Source of the DNA: Caenorhabditis remanei | Taxonomy: Eukaryota > Nematoda > Chromadorea > Rhabditida > Rhabditidae | Direction of reading: 5' to 3' | NCBI RefSeq assembly: GCF_010183535.1 | Contig: NC_071332.1 | Location: forward strand, 18,228,001 to 18,292,000 | Length of the DNA stretch: 64,000 nucleotides | Shown here: positions 49,740 to 62,132 of the stretch, piece after piece | Numbering within the stretch: position 1 is the stretch's first letter | Layout: every line of letters begins with the position of its first letter | Position numbers and translations under genes: made by a program | The notes under the pieces: generated by a model | Seen by the model: the letters and a program-made list of their open reading frames with translations, nothing else | Told to the model about the DNA's origin: nothing | Databases searched by the model: none

Positions 49740-51434
49740 ATGGCAGAAACTCTAAAACCCGACCCAATCGCTCTTCGCGGTTTTATTCTATGCGAATATC
49801 TCCAAAATCGACCAATTTTCAATGCGTTCAACAATTTGTGCGCGAAATTCGGCGATGACTCCATGGACTACGTGGAATTCGAGTTTTGGTTCATGCGATT
49901 CGTAAGAAGAGACTTTAATCTTCATTATGATAGAAGGTTTGGAGTTTTGAGAATTGTAAGAAATTTCAGCCGGAAAAAATCTATTTTTAGCAAAGATCCA
50001 AAGCAATTGACATTCTCCGAATTGCCCACCGATATGTTGGGGGAAGTTGTGAAATTTTTGGATCCAAAGGAGCGGTAGGTGATAGAAAACCTAGAAATTG
50101 GAAAATTTAGGCCAAAATTCCAAAAAAATCAAAAATTTTCCAGAAAAATCGCGCGAAAAGTGTCGAAAACCCTCTGCAACGTTGTCGATCGCCAGAAAAT
50201 CTACTATAAGGAAATCGAGGTTTTCATTGGATCAGCCGAAAAGATCACCGTGGCCTACAACAAGAACACGGTCGCTTATAGAGGGTGTCCCACTGGATCT
50301 ATCATTGAGCTAGGCGGTTATAAAAAATCAATCGATAAATTCAATTACGTGGATTTGGCGTTCAATGACTTGGCGATTTCACTCAAACCGTCAAAAATTG
50401 TCGTGAAAAGTCTTCGGGTATCGATTGAGGAAAAGTCCGATATTGGTGTGATCAATCAATTTCTCAGTCTAATTCGATCGATTCACAACGGATTTCTTGT
50501 CAAGGAAACACTCATCGAAACTGCGAACACAACACTTGCGCTATCGATTCTATCGGTGTTGAAACCGGGAACTCTCGAGACGATCGAGATGTTTACTGCT
50601 GAAGGGAAGGCTGAAAATCATGAGAGAATTGTGGAGATGGAGCAGTTCAAGCAAGCGAAAACGGTGTTGCTTCGCCGATTTGGGATTTTCGATCCGAGTT
50701 ATTTGCAGAGATTTAATGGGTTCAGACGATTCCAGTTGGTGTTGAACACTGTCGAGCCAAGGGATATTTACTTGTTGAGAGAAGTTAGTGTTCAGATGAT
50801 TTAAGATGGAAAAAAACTCAGGATTTCTACCTTTTTCAGTGATTTTAGCAGACCAAAAAGTACTAAAATTTAGCTAGCAGGCCAATCTTAGAGCTAGCAG
50901 ACCAATTTCAGAATTAGCAGACCAATTTAAGAGCTAGCAGACCAATCTGAGAGCTAGCAGACCAATTGTAGAACTAGCAGACCAATCTCAGAGTTAGCAG
51001 ACCAATGTCAGAATTAGCAGACCAAAAGCATAACTAACAGACCAATTTAAGAACTAGCAGACCGAAATCATCGCTAGCAGACCAATTTCAGAACTAGCAG
51101 ACCAATCTGAGAGCTAGCAGACCAGTTTAGGAGCTAGCTGACAAAAATGTTGATTTTCATATAAAAAATTGTAAAATTTCGTCTAAAAATCGCTTTTCTG
51201 TGCCAAAAATTTCCCATGTAAATATTCCAGGTTCTTCTCCAATCTCCGCACTTTTTGCACGGTTCAATCATCACTTCTAACGTCCCCCTCGATTACATCA
51301 AAATTGGAGAGGCTCTCGGATCTCGAATAGTGGACTCAGTCGCGACTCTCTACGACAAAATTCCCGGAACAACGGACACTCTGAAAATCACAATTTCAGT
51401 TTATGATGTCTTGTTTTGTCGATATTCTCAGTAG
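49740..51434 (+). CDS. F-box/FTH (DUF38) protein with N-terminal Mos1-type HTH domain
   Basis: Exons 49740-50074, 50144-50783 and 51231-51434 join in frame to 392 residues. Residues about 9-62 (LRGFILCEYLQNRPIFNAFNNLCAKFG...FEFWFMRFVRRDFNL) match the HTH_48 domain of Mos1 mariner transposases. An F-box follows (LTFSELPTDMLGEVVKFLDPKE...KVSKTLCNVV), split by intron 1, then an FTH domain to the end. F-box proteins recruit substrates to SCF ubiquitin ligases; the FTH part presumably binds the target. The nematode F-box A group is fast-evolving. Intron 2 is filled with a 20-bp minisatellite. Start follows a TTTTTCAG acceptor. The HTH-F-box-FTH order is known from C. elegans fbxa genes. Confidence 0.85.
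50863..51137. repeat. 20-bp minisatellite GAGCTAGCAGACCAATTTCA in intron 2
   Basis: About thirteen tandem units of roughly 20 bp, with AGCTAGCAGACCAAT conserved and the last five bases variable. Fills most of the 447-bp intron of the F-box gene. Unrelated in sequence to the AAGTACAGTAACC array but equal in unit length. Confidence 0.85.
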
Positions 51435-51639
51435 AATTCAAGAGAATTTTTGTCTTCAAATGCTAATTTCCATTGCATTTTTTCTTCCTGTTGATTGTTG
51501 TTGTTTTATCTTTATTCTTGTTGTTTTTTGTTGAAAAATTACTGTTCCGCTGTCTGCGGGCAGCGATTTAATGTTTTTTTCTTTACAATTTAAACCTTTT
51601 TTGGAGAAAAATCCAAAAGCAACGTCTCAGGCTGAAAGT

Positions 51640-52290
51640 GCCTGAAAACTACTATTTTCAGCCATTTTTCAGTCATTTTGAGAAAAAAAACGCGTCACAG
51701 GCGCACCCGATTCAGGAAATTCCAATTTTCATAAAATAAAGTCGATTTTCATTAGGAAACGCGTCAAAGGCGCGCCAGACTGAAAAAATTCCGGATTTTT
51801 TTTCAAAAAATAAGGTTTTTCGGCAAATTTTGTTGATGAAACGCGCCAAGGGCGCGCCAGAAATCGAGAGAAAGAAATGTTCTGTCATTTTAAGAAAAAA
51901 CGCGTCAAAAGCGCACCCGATTCAGAAAAATTTCAATTCGAAAAAAAAATCAGAATCGAAAAATATCATTTTTCGGATGTTTTTGACTCAAAAATGACGA
52001 TTTTTATGAGGAACGCGTCAAAGGCGCGCCAGACTCGAAAATTCCTGTCTGAAATTGGCAAAAAAAACTGAAATTTTCAGCCATTTTTCAGTCAATTTAA
52101 GAAAAAACGCGTCACAGGCGCAACCCGATTCAGGAAATTTCAATTTTGAATCGAAAAATGTCGATTCTCATAAGGAATCGCGTCAACGGCGCGCCAGACT
52201 CGAAAATTCTCGATATTAGGTTTAAAAATTAGGTTTTCCGGCAAACTTTGATATTAAAACGCGTCAAAGGCGCACCAGTCGTTTTTTTGG
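51640..52290. repeat. Dispersed ACGCGTCAAAGGCGCGCCAG repeat block 1
   Basis: Seven or more copies of an ACGCGTCAAAGGCGCGCCAG-like core about 70-120 bp apart, each followed by an AT-rich stretch with AATTC and ATTTTCAG. Same family as the blocks inside the chitin synthase gene. Confidence 0.75.
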
Positions 52291-52418
52291 TCGTTACGCA
52301 TTTTATGAGTGATTTTATACAAATTCATTCAAAAATTAGTTAAGGGTGAGATCATGCAATAAATAGGGAAAGAGAAAACTAAAAATTTGCACAAAAAATA
52401 TATTTTTTTTTAAATCAG

Positions 52419-55400
52419 TTAGTTATTATTCGACAGCGCGCTCCGCTGCATTCTCTTGGCCAGTCGTGCCTTCTGAAGTTTGTAGAGAACATTGCCAGTG
52501 TCCGCTTCATCAGCACGATGCCTCGTGTATCCATCGGCAGCGTGTCCTTCGACAACGACAGTCGAATTGATCATGAGTCGAGCGTTCGTCATGATCCTCT
52601 CGTCATCTGCCTGCGTATTCGTTTCCATGGTAACACCGTACTCGGCGAGATTCTTTACTTCTTGAAATGCTCCAATCATTGTATTGAGTCGATGGAGGAG
52701 CATTCCGAGTGTTTGAACGAATAGAATCACCAGAAGAAACACGACAATTCCCATTCCGAGTGGATCGATTTTCAGTGGTTCATCAGTTTCCTCGAATTGA
52801 CCAGTCGTCTCGTTCATCTTTGTGTGTGTGAAGTTCGCTAAAAGAATGGAATTTGGTGGAAAAATGTGGTTTTAGATAGAAAAAAGTTAATTTTTGTGAA
52901 AAAAAAGGATTTTTGGTGGAAAATTTGGATTTTTCTGCGAGAAATGCTATTTTTGAAATGGCAGTAAGCTCCGCCCACTTATCCATTAAAAAATTCGATT
53001 TTCAAGATATAGGCCACGCCCACTTTCCAGAAAATTCTGGTTTGTTCAAACTTTGTGGAAAAAAACGGGTTTTGTGAAGTAAAAAAAAGGAATTTTCAGT
53101 GAAAAAAACTATTTTCGAAATGCCATTAAGCTCCGCCCACTTCTAGCCCACGCCCACTTTCCAGTGAATTCTGATTTGTCTAAAATTTGGGGAAAATGAA
53201 GATTTTCAGGGCAAAAACTGGAGCAAAATGGGCGTGGTCTAAAAGTGGGCGGAGAGCTTACTGGGATTTTGAAAATCGCATTTATCGCTGAAAAATCCAA
53301 TTTTTCATTAAAACATCAGTTTTTTCATGGTAAAAATCTATTTATCCATCAAAAAATCCCCATTTTCAGGCGCAACACACTCACCATGCGGTTTAAAATT
53401 GATGCTGAGAACATTCTTATGCTTCTGAAGGAGGATGATAGCCATGGCGAGAAGAGAATTGACAAGAAGAATAGTGAACGCAATCTGATTCCTCAACGAC
53501 GCCAACCCGTCGGCCACCTCTTTCATCTCGGCAGGCGTCGTTTTGATCGGTGTCAGATAGGCGTCAATCAACTCTTGCCAGAATTGTCGCTCCGCCCCTT
53601 TCAGCTTTCCACGCTCACAATTTTTCAAGTTGTGACTCGTCATCCAAACGTATCGATTCGCTTTTTGCAGCGTTTTTTGGGATTTTTGGTCATTGGAAAC
53701 TTCTGGAGTCTCAGACTCTGTACTCGCTGTCTGCGTCTCCTCTGTCTTCTGCTCTCTCTTCTCGTCATCCTCATCCAAAATCTTCTTCACATCAACTCCA
53801 TTCTCGATATTTCTCAATGCGAACTCCATCTTCTCCACCTTCTTTTCCATCCGCCGCCTTTTCTCCTCGTTCTCCCGATTCTCCCGGCACGAAATCAGAC
53901 GGAATCCTCTCTTCACCACGCCCACAACCATATCAATCGCCTGTTGCATCGGTGTCGCTTTCGTCTTTTGTCCTGTCGCCTTGGCTACGGCCTCCCGTGT
54001 TCCCCAAGTGATTACATTCAGATTGATGAGAGAATAGAGAGTGAGGAAGACGTATGTCGAGGGAATCATCAAGAAGAATACGATTCCGTGAATGATATTT
54101 GTGAATTCTTTCGGATGGAGACACGCTGCGAAGAAGAAGATTCCCACCATGGTGACGATGAACATGGAGGTTGGTGCGAGGACAGCTGAAAGAAATAAGC
54201 AGTTGAATTGTCTGTTGTTTTTTTTTATAAAATGACTGAAAAACGGCTGAAAATTTCAGTTTTTTAACCCCAATTTCTGTCTGAGACGTTGTCTGGCGCA
54301 CCTGTCACGCGTTTTAGTTTCAAATCGCTGAAAATCGTTTGGAAATTGAATTTTTCAGATTTTATCCTGATTCTGAATTATAGTTGAAAACTTGAAACGC
54401 GTTAATGGAACGCCAGACAATATTTTTTCAACTTTAGCACAATGACCAAAAAAAAACGACCAGAAATGTCTATTTTCAACAGAAAATTTCATTTTTCTTG
54501 ATTTCTGGCGCGCCCTTGACGCGTTTCAATATCAAAATTTGCCGAAAATCCTTATTTTTCAACTTAAAATCCGGAATTTTCGAGTCTGGCGCGTCTTTGA
54601 CGCGATTTCTTATGAAAAATCCACATTTTTCTATTCAAAATTGAAATTTCCTGAACCGGGTGCGCTTTTGACGCGTTTTTTGTAAAGTGACTGAAAACTG
54701 CTGAAACTGACAGTTTTTCAGCTAATTTCAGCCTGAGACGTTGTCTGGCGCACCAAATCGTTGAAAATTGTTTGAAAATCGAACACTTCAGAATTTCTTC
54801 TGATTCTGAATGATAATCGGAAATTTGACTTTTTCGTGAAAAAAAAAACTCCGTTTTCAGCGTCTGAAACCCGCCAAAACTCACTCTCTAACACAATCTG
54901 ACTGCTAGTAGCAACGAGTACAGCCAACATGACAAACGCATACGCAATCGACATATATTTGGCATAAATCAATTGAACATTGGATTCAGTTGTGAAGCAG
55001 AGCAAGATGAATAACCCGATCGGAATCGCATTATACCACATGACATCACTTGAATTCAGACCGAACGCGGCGACTTGAGCGAACACGAGCATAGTGAAAA
55101 TGATGGCTGGACCAAGCATTGAGAAGAAAATAACCAAGAATTGATAGGCAATATAAGCATAGGAAATGGCGTCGTTATTCGCTGAAGCCCTCTTGTAATC
55201 CATCAACAAATCCACTGTATTCGCGATAGATGACGGTGTCCAACGTCTCCGTTGATTGAAGAACTCTTCGAAGCCTTCTGGAGCATAGGTCTCTGCGTCG
55301 GACGCCGCCGCGTACTCGATTCGATATCCTTGTTTTAGAAGAAGTGTCGACAACCAGCGATCCTCTCCCTGATCGTACTGTACATAGTGGCGGGGTTCCG

Positions 55401-58400
55401 AAGCGGTTTTCGTGTATTTGTGCATGATATTGTCATCCATCAAAGCAGACGCACGGAACAAAGAGAAACATCCGGGAGCGCAGAGCACACAACCGAACAC
55501 GTGTTCCGCCGCTTTTTGGAACCAATGGGCGATGGCGTACTCGAATTTTTGGTACCAAACCATGATGCCATTTCCAATAGGGTGAATTCGACCGCACGCA
55601 CAACCAATGTCACTTTTTGCGTTCATGAGATGAAGGAGACGCAGGAGAGCATCCGGTTCGAATTTCGAGTCTCCATCGATAGCGAGAATGAAGGTGTTAT
55701 CAGCCATCTGTTGTCGATCTTCAATCGATAACGGGCAATCCATGATTCGATGTCCCAGGAGATAGTACATGTACATCACTTGACTCCATCGTTTCTTGTG
55801 TCGAATCATCTTTTTATCCTTCAAATGAACGAATAGAAGAGTTCCAGATGGTAGTTTCACAACAAGTCTACCTCCATACGGAGTATTCACCAGTATTCTT
55901 GTCTCCATCTTTCCCTCCTCATTCAACTTCTCGCCAGTCATCTCATTCAACAAATCAAAGAACATATGGAAGTACTCGTTCGGTTGCCGCTTCTCCACCC
56001 CGTCCTCCACCACATCTTCCCACGCGTCGTCGAAGAAAATGTGTCCTTCGAGACGATATCTCAACTCGTTCACCTTCTTATTATTCATCCGGGTCGCGTG
56101 GTCGACGTCGAGCTTCAGAATACTTCGAAGCACTTGTCGCATCTCTGTCTCCGTCTCATGCCACATTGTTGCACATCCGTATACTGTAGATACTCGATCT
56201 ACTTCGTCGTTTCGGATTCGAAGCTCGTCGTTCTCGTCGGATGGATCTTCGTCCTCTATCAGCATTGTTTTCTCTTGGCGATTCAGAGAATGTTGGAATA
56301 TCACTAGAGATTGTTCGATGCACAGTCCATTGCATACGGGAGGCATTGAGGAGATTCTGAAATTTTGAGTTTCAGAGTCTAATTATGGAGTCAGTGTGGG
56401 CGTGACGTATATCATTGAAAAGTTGAAAAACGCTTCAAAAATCCCAAAAAATGACATTCTCCACGGATTCCCAGATTTTCACGCTGCAAGTGCGCTCCAC
56501 CGATAATTAGGAAAGCATGGGTGTGTACTTCACGTGGACAAGACAGTTTGGGCGTTTTGGGCTATTTTGAGGAGTTTTCCGTGGATTTTTGAGCGTTTTT
56601 TTTTGTTATTTTTCCAGAAAAATCGTCGAAAATTACACGAAAATTGTTGAAAAATAGCATTTTTCAAACGTTACAGCTGCATGTGCGCTCTACGGATAAC
56701 TAGGAGAGCGTTGGTGTGTGCTTCGCGTTTTTCGGGTATTTTGAGGTTTTTTTTGCTATTTTTTCGGAAAATTCAGTAAAAATGATGAAAAAACGTGAAA
56801 GTCCTCGGAAAAAGTTTGGTTTACTATTTTTCTGAAAAAAATAGCAAAAAACTCCTCAAAATACCCCAAAAACGCAAAATACCCGCCAACGCCTTCATAG
56901 TTACCCGTAGAGCGCACTTGCAGCTGTAAAATTCGAAAAATGCGATTTTTCTGAAAAAATAGCAAAAAAATCCAAAATCCATCTAGTCCACGTGAAGTAC
57001 ACACCCATGCTTTCCTAATTATCGGTAGAGCGTTCTTACAGCGGTAAGATATAAAAATCTGTAGAAAATGTCATTTTTGCGATTTTGGAAGTTTTTTCAG
57101 CTTTCCAATCCAACACAGGTCAAGTCCTAAAGTAAGACACTAACATTTCCTCAGTCGTATCGAAATATCTCTGTCGAACGAGCCGCCATCCACGATAGCA
57201 CCCAACCAACAACCAAATGATACAAATATAAAAATCCGGTGACGTCATCGTCTGATTCTCCTGGAACCACTGATCACACACCCATCGGAGACCGTAACGC
57301 GATAGACGACGTGCGATGAAACACGTCGGCGACTGACATACGTAACGGACGTATCCGTACGCGATGAGTGGGGCGATGGATAGAGGATGAACGAATGAGA
57401 AGGGATGGAGATCGAGAGCGGCGAGGAAACGGGAGATCACTCGCATGAATGAGTGGAGGGCGATGATTGAGCATGAGAGGAGCAGGAGACGACTGGAATA
57501 ATTATAGATAATTATTTAATTGGTTAATTGGGGATCCTTACGTATAGTGCTGCTTCGTGTGGAAACTGAAGAATGCTTTGATGAAATGGGAGGCGTTGAG
57601 CTTCGTGTGACCATTCATGAACACTGCGGCGACCTGGAAAATAGATTTAGTGGGAGAAATGGGAAAAAATACAGTTCGAACACTTGAAAATTTTTTCGTT
57701 TATGGTGTCAAAATTGACAGAAAAGTCTCATAATTGGCTCAAACTCTGTATTTTGACCTGAAAAATACCGAAATGTGGGTCTCGTCGAGTTTTTTTAGAC
57801 ATCAAAAATAGCGATTTTCAGATTTGTCCGAAAAAACGCGTCAAAAGCGCGCCAGCCATAGTTTATCGACGAGTTCTATATCCGTGATCTACTAATATCA
57901 AAATAGCTGAAAATCACAGTTTTTGAGCGAAAATTGCCGATTTTCGAGCAAAATGTTGGATTTTTCCGCGTTTGTACCCCCAAATAACGCGTTTTTAGGA
58001 CTTTTTGAGTGAAAGTATTACAGATTTGCCCGAAAACGCGTCAAAAGCGCGCCAAACTCTTTTACTTTGAATTTCAGATTGTTGAAAGGGTTAAAGGTGC
58101 GCCGGACTCAAACAGGCCGGAAAATCTTCTTAAAAAAGAAAAAAGTGCCAAAAAAATGGCAAAAAGTCAATCTAGATCGCTAAAACTCATTTTTAGTTGT
58201 AAATTGAAGAGCCTATGCTAAAAAAGCTGAAAAACTCATTTTTTAGGTGTAAATTGCCGATTTTCAACGATTTTCAAGCTGAAAGTTAGATTTTTCTGCA
58301 TTTATACCCTCAAAGACCGTGTTTTTCGGACTTTTTGAGTAGGCCGGCTCGTTTCGAGTTTTAGGCGCCTAAAACTGCGATTCCCTGAGTGTCCATGCTC

Positions 58401-60183
58401 TCCGTAGTACTCTCCGAGTCCGTACCATAACAGAAACAGTGCAACTGATTCTCATCAACGAAACGACCGCATTCGTAGTGTTATTCATTTTCCTGACAGC
58501 ATACTTCAACCGATACAACTCATCATACGAGGTTCCAGCGTGTGTCGTGTCAATCCACGATTCCCAGAAACCAATCGACGTGCAAATAACACCGATTGGA
58601 AGGGCGATTGTGGCGGTGAATTTGCCGTCGAACAGTGTCCACACGTAACAACTACTCATCAGAATTAGGAACATTAGGACGTGTGGGATGGCAATGAAGC
58701 ATCGACCCAGCCGATTCTTGAATGACCGCCCGTTCCTCGCAGCGGACATCATTGCGATCAGTGATCGTTGGAGTACGGCGACCAGGGGAAAACAGGCGGA
58801 GAGGACGAGACATCTGGCGAGATCCAGCTGAGGGAACACGTGGAAACTGAGCACGGCGAGACCGATGGCTCGTAGGGATTCGAGAATGACGACGGAACGA
58901 ATCAGTCGACCGCATCGTCCTTTGTACATCTCCAGTGACGAACGGATCAGGTTTATTGTGTCAGGGAAGCATTGGATGAGCATCAGTGACAGATAGATAC
59001 CAGCAGTTGTTGTCGATGTTCGGCGCACTGGAAATTTCGAGTTTTCAGGGGAAAATATGAATGGAAAATGTACTTTTCCTATAATTTTGAATAAATTCTG
59101 AAGAAATCCGATTTTCAAGCAATATTAGGCAATTTGAAACTAAAAGGCGTCACTGGCGCGCCAGGCAACGTCTCAGACTGAAATTTGTTGAAAAACTAAG
59201 ATTTTCAGCCATTTTCAGTGATTTTACAAAAAAACGCGTCAAAAGCGTTCAATTTGACTAAAAATGACCATTTTCAAAAGGAAGCGCCACAAAGGCGCGC
59301 CAGACTCGAAAATTCTCGATTTTAGGGTGAAAAATTAGGTTTTTCGGCGAAAATTGGACAATAAAACGCGTCAAATGCGCGCCAGAATCAAGAGAAATGA
59401 AATTTTTCTTTTGAAGTCAAAAATACTCGATTTCTGATAATGTTTCGTGCCAAAAACCATTAAAAATCGACTATTTTTGACTTTCACAGAAAAATTTCAT
59501 TTCTCTTGGTTCTGGCGGGCCTTTGTCGCGTTTCAATATCCAATTTCTGGCAAAAACCCTGATTTTTCTACCTAAAATCGGAAAATTTCGAGTCTGGCGC
59601 GCCTTTCTCGCGTTTCCTTATGAAAATGGTAATTTTTAGTCAAATTGAGCGCTTTTGACGCGTTTTTTTGAAAAATTCCTGAAAAATGGCTGAAAATTTT
59701 AGTTTTTCAGCAAATTTCTGTCTGAGACGTTGTCTGGCGCGCCTGTGACGCCTTTTAGTTTCAAATTTCTGAAAATTGCTTGAAAATCGAATTTTTCAGA
59801 ATTCCTTCAAAATCTGAATGATAGTTTGGATTTTTTTGCGCCAAAAATCATCAGAAACCGGTGATTTTTGACTTAATTCTTCACTTACCGATAGCTTTCG
59901 AGCATTTTCTCGAGAACTTCCCGATGAGATGAGTGCGTGGCAAGATGTTAGTGGCCATGATGAGAACAATCAGTTTCGAGAAAACGGAGCCAAGTGTTAG
60001 TACAATATTGCACATGGCGAAGAGGAGGAGCTGAAAAAAATCAATAAATTTTAAAAAATTATGAAAAAAAGCTACCTTGGTGGCCTGCAAGGCAGTTATC
60101 ATCCATGGCGAGAGGGTGGGACCGTCGGTGGCGGATCGTTTGTGCGAACGAAACGCATTCCAATAGTTCTCCCCGTCGTTCAT
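52419..60183 (-). CDS. Chitin synthase (nematode CHS-1/CHS-2 family), 8 exons
   Basis: Exons 60183-60076, 60030-59889, 59027-58426, 57633-57542, 57492-57145, 56356-54885, 54185-53385 and 52837-52419 join in frame to 1327 residues, the normal length for nematode chitin synthases. N-terminal multi-helix region, then the GT2 catalytic core: AIDGDSKFEP, CGRIHPIG, CAPGCFSLFR, QGEDRWLSTLLLKQG (about residue 765) and NQRRRWTPSS (about 800). These are the UDP-GlcNAc binding, catalytic base and QxxRW product-channel motifs. A C-terminal cluster of helices, a coiled-coil/acidic linker (RRRMEKKVEKME) and a last helix pair follow. The enzyme polymerises N-acetylglucosamine across the plasma membrane; CHS-1 makes eggshell chitin, CHS-2 pharyngeal chitin. 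Which paralogue this is cannot be fixed here. Introns 3, 5 and 6 and the second intron are packed with repeats. Confidence 0.93.
54280..54760. repeat. ACGCGTCAAAGGCGCGCC repeat block 2 (chs intron 6)
   Basis: Copies are in the inverse orientation (CTGGCGCGCCCTTGACGCG) to block 1. Shares GAGACGTTGTCTGGCGCACC with 59725. Confidence 0.75.
56480..57045. repeat. Nested foldback element in chs intron 5
   Basis: The outer arms pair (GCGCTCCACCGATAATTAGG near 56489 with CCTAATTATCGGTAGAGCG near 57015), as do inner arms (GCGCTCTACGGATAACTA near 56690 with AGTTACCCGTAGAGCGCAC near 56910). ACTTCACGTGGAC and its inverse mark the outer segment. Confidence 0.75.
57825..58110. repeat. ACGCGTCAAAAGCGCGCCA repeat block 3 (chs intron 3)
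   Basis: Three copies (about 57836, 58025 and 58085, the last degenerate) in the same orientation as block 1. Confidence 0.7.
59130..59770. repeat. ACGCGTCAAAGGCGCGCC repeat block 4, palindromic (chs intron 2)
   Basis: A large inverted repeat centred near 59450: copies to the left read ...GCGTCAAA(A/G)GCGC..., copies to the right the complement, and GCCAGGCAACGTCTCAGACT mirrors TCTGAGACGTTGTCTGGCGC. Likely a foldback transposon. Confidence 0.75.
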
Positions 60184-60883
60184 TTTTGAACGAGAACGGA
60201 GAAGAAATGGGGATAAAACTCGACGTTTTTTCGAGTATGAGTGTTTATGGTTCTCCCGCCGATTGTTTCGTTGCTCGACTCTGAAAAATGTAAAAATCAG
60301 AGGTCAAACTAGATGAAAATCGAGAAAATTGTGCAAAAAATGATGAGAAATGACTAGGAAAATCACGAAAACACGAAAGAAATCGGGAAAATGTTTCAAA
60401 ATTTAAAAATACGCGCCTTTCAACGGCAATCGTGTCGAGACCCAACTCTGAGATGACATGCGCCTTTGAAAGAGTACTGTAATTATTTTTGAACTTTTAA
60501 GCATGAAAAAATTGATTTTTGAGGAGAAAAACGGATTTTCTTGCTTGAATTCAAGATTTAATAATAAATTTTATCGACTTTCACCTACATCTTCATTTAA
60601 TGAACCTGTGAAATCTTTTTTTTTTGACTGTAAAAAAAAAATCGTGGCAACACCCACGTTAAAATTCCATGCGCCTTTAAAGTGTACTGTAATTTTTTTC
60701 CGATTGGTGGAGTATTTAGCATGACGAAATTAATGATTTCAGCATGTTTTTCAGATAAAAATAAGCGGAAATTAGTGAAAAACGAGAATTCTACTTACTA
60801 ATTCATAATTTTTCTTAAATTTTTTGTCGAATATACACGTTTATCTTCCTTATTATTCAAAAAAATGTGAAATTCCAGAACTC
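60184..60883. other. Spacer between chitin synthase and F-box gene
   Basis: Minus strand: a TTTTTCAG acceptor near 60282 may belong to a 5' UTR intron of the chitin synthase. Plus strand: AATTCCAG at 60871-60878 precedes the F-box ATG by 5 bp. GCGCCTTTAAAGTGTACTGTAATT and GCGCCTTTGAAAGAGTACTGTAATT are a direct repeat (60460 and 60670). Confidence 0.4.
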
Positions 60884-62008
60884 ATGGATCAACTGACCTC
60901 TCCCAAATCCACCTCTGCCCTCAAATTCTCCAATTTGCCTACTGATGCATTTGGGGAAATCATGGAGAAATGTGATCTCAAAGAGCAGTGAGCAACACAA
61001 AAACAGCTGGGAACAAACTAAATTTATTCGAAATTTCAGATTGACTCTCCGAAAAGTGTCGAAAACCCTCCGTTCTCTCGTCGATAAACATAAACTTGCA
61101 TACAAATCGATCGAGATTAATCCGAGAGATTCGTATATCTTTTGTGCGTATAATGGCAAAAAAGTTGTGTATGCAAGCGAGAATCTGGATGAAAAGGAGG
61201 AAAAAGGTTTCGATAAGGAAAATCGCATTATCAGAAACGATGATTATGTGAAAATCGCTTTGAATGATTTGTCGATTGCATTGAAAAATCCAAAATTGCG
61301 ATTGGATGAGCTACACCTGAAAGTCGGATGTAGAATGAATCAATTCAGATTGGAGGGCCTTATGAAACAACTCAATCACCAAATACACGTCAAAACGTTG
61401 AGAGTCCGTGCGGAATTACCTGAATATTTCCTGAAGAATCTTCTATCGATTCTTCCCTGTCTCAAACCGAAGAAACTCGTGAATATTGAAGTTTTTGAAG
61501 TAATTTGTGACAATGAGCTACCTTCGGAACAAGCATCGAAAAGACTCAGGAAAATCGCAAATCTGGAACAATGGAAGCAGGCGGAACAGCTCTATGCTAA
61601 ATTTTCTTTCGATTACTTCCCATTCGAATTTCTCATGCATTTCAAACGTTTTACGATTTTTAGACTGTATTTCGACAAGGATTTCTTGAAAAATCTCACA
61701 GATGTTAGTTATTTTTATAACAGAAATGATTATTTCCAAATATTTTGGATGTCAATTTATCACCTACTTTATTGCAGTTATTCTCCACATCTACCAAATT
61801 CGAGTCATGCACTGTCAAAGCATTTGGTCTCGACGACTGCCCTGAATTCCTTGAATCGTTCTGTAGAAAACTCGACACCGGAGTTCCAGACGTTCTCCTC
61901 AAGGAGCTCCTCTACCACTACAAGATTCCTGATGGTTCGAACAAGATGTTGGAGTTTAAAGTGGACAAAGTTCAACGCAAAATGTTTATCGAGAAGAAGA
62001 ATTTGTAA
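60884..62008 (+). CDS. F-box/FTH (DUF38) protein, short form
   Basis: Exons 60884-60987, 61040-61703 and 61778-62008 join in frame to 332 residues. The F-box starts almost at once (FSNLPTDAFGEIMEKCDLKEQLTLRKVSKTLRSLV), split by intron 1 at the same place as in the gene at 49740. The FTH region follows (DDYVKIALNDLSIALKNPKL, FRLYFDKDFLKNLTD). The Mos1-type HTH domain of the upstream relative is absent. Conserved intron positions show the two are duplicates. Expected to act as an SCF substrate receptor; target unknown. No lesion seen. Confidence 0.82.
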
Positions 62009-62132
62009 TTTTTGCTGCTGCTTTTGATGGAATTGATATAAAAATTGTGATAAAATTTTGCTCAGAACTGTTCATTTTCCTTATTCCTTGAAGCGTTCAT
62101 AGCGCACCACTTTATTTTCTCTCGAATTTACA

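Noticed and set aside
50863..51137. CRISPR-like array of 20-bp repeats
   Set aside because: Units are directly adjacent without unique spacers and lie in a nematode intron. It is a minisatellite.
53245..54189. Long plus-strand frame of 314 codons across a chitin synthase exon
   Set aside because: Antisense shadow. The minus-strand exon has correct splice phases and family similarity.
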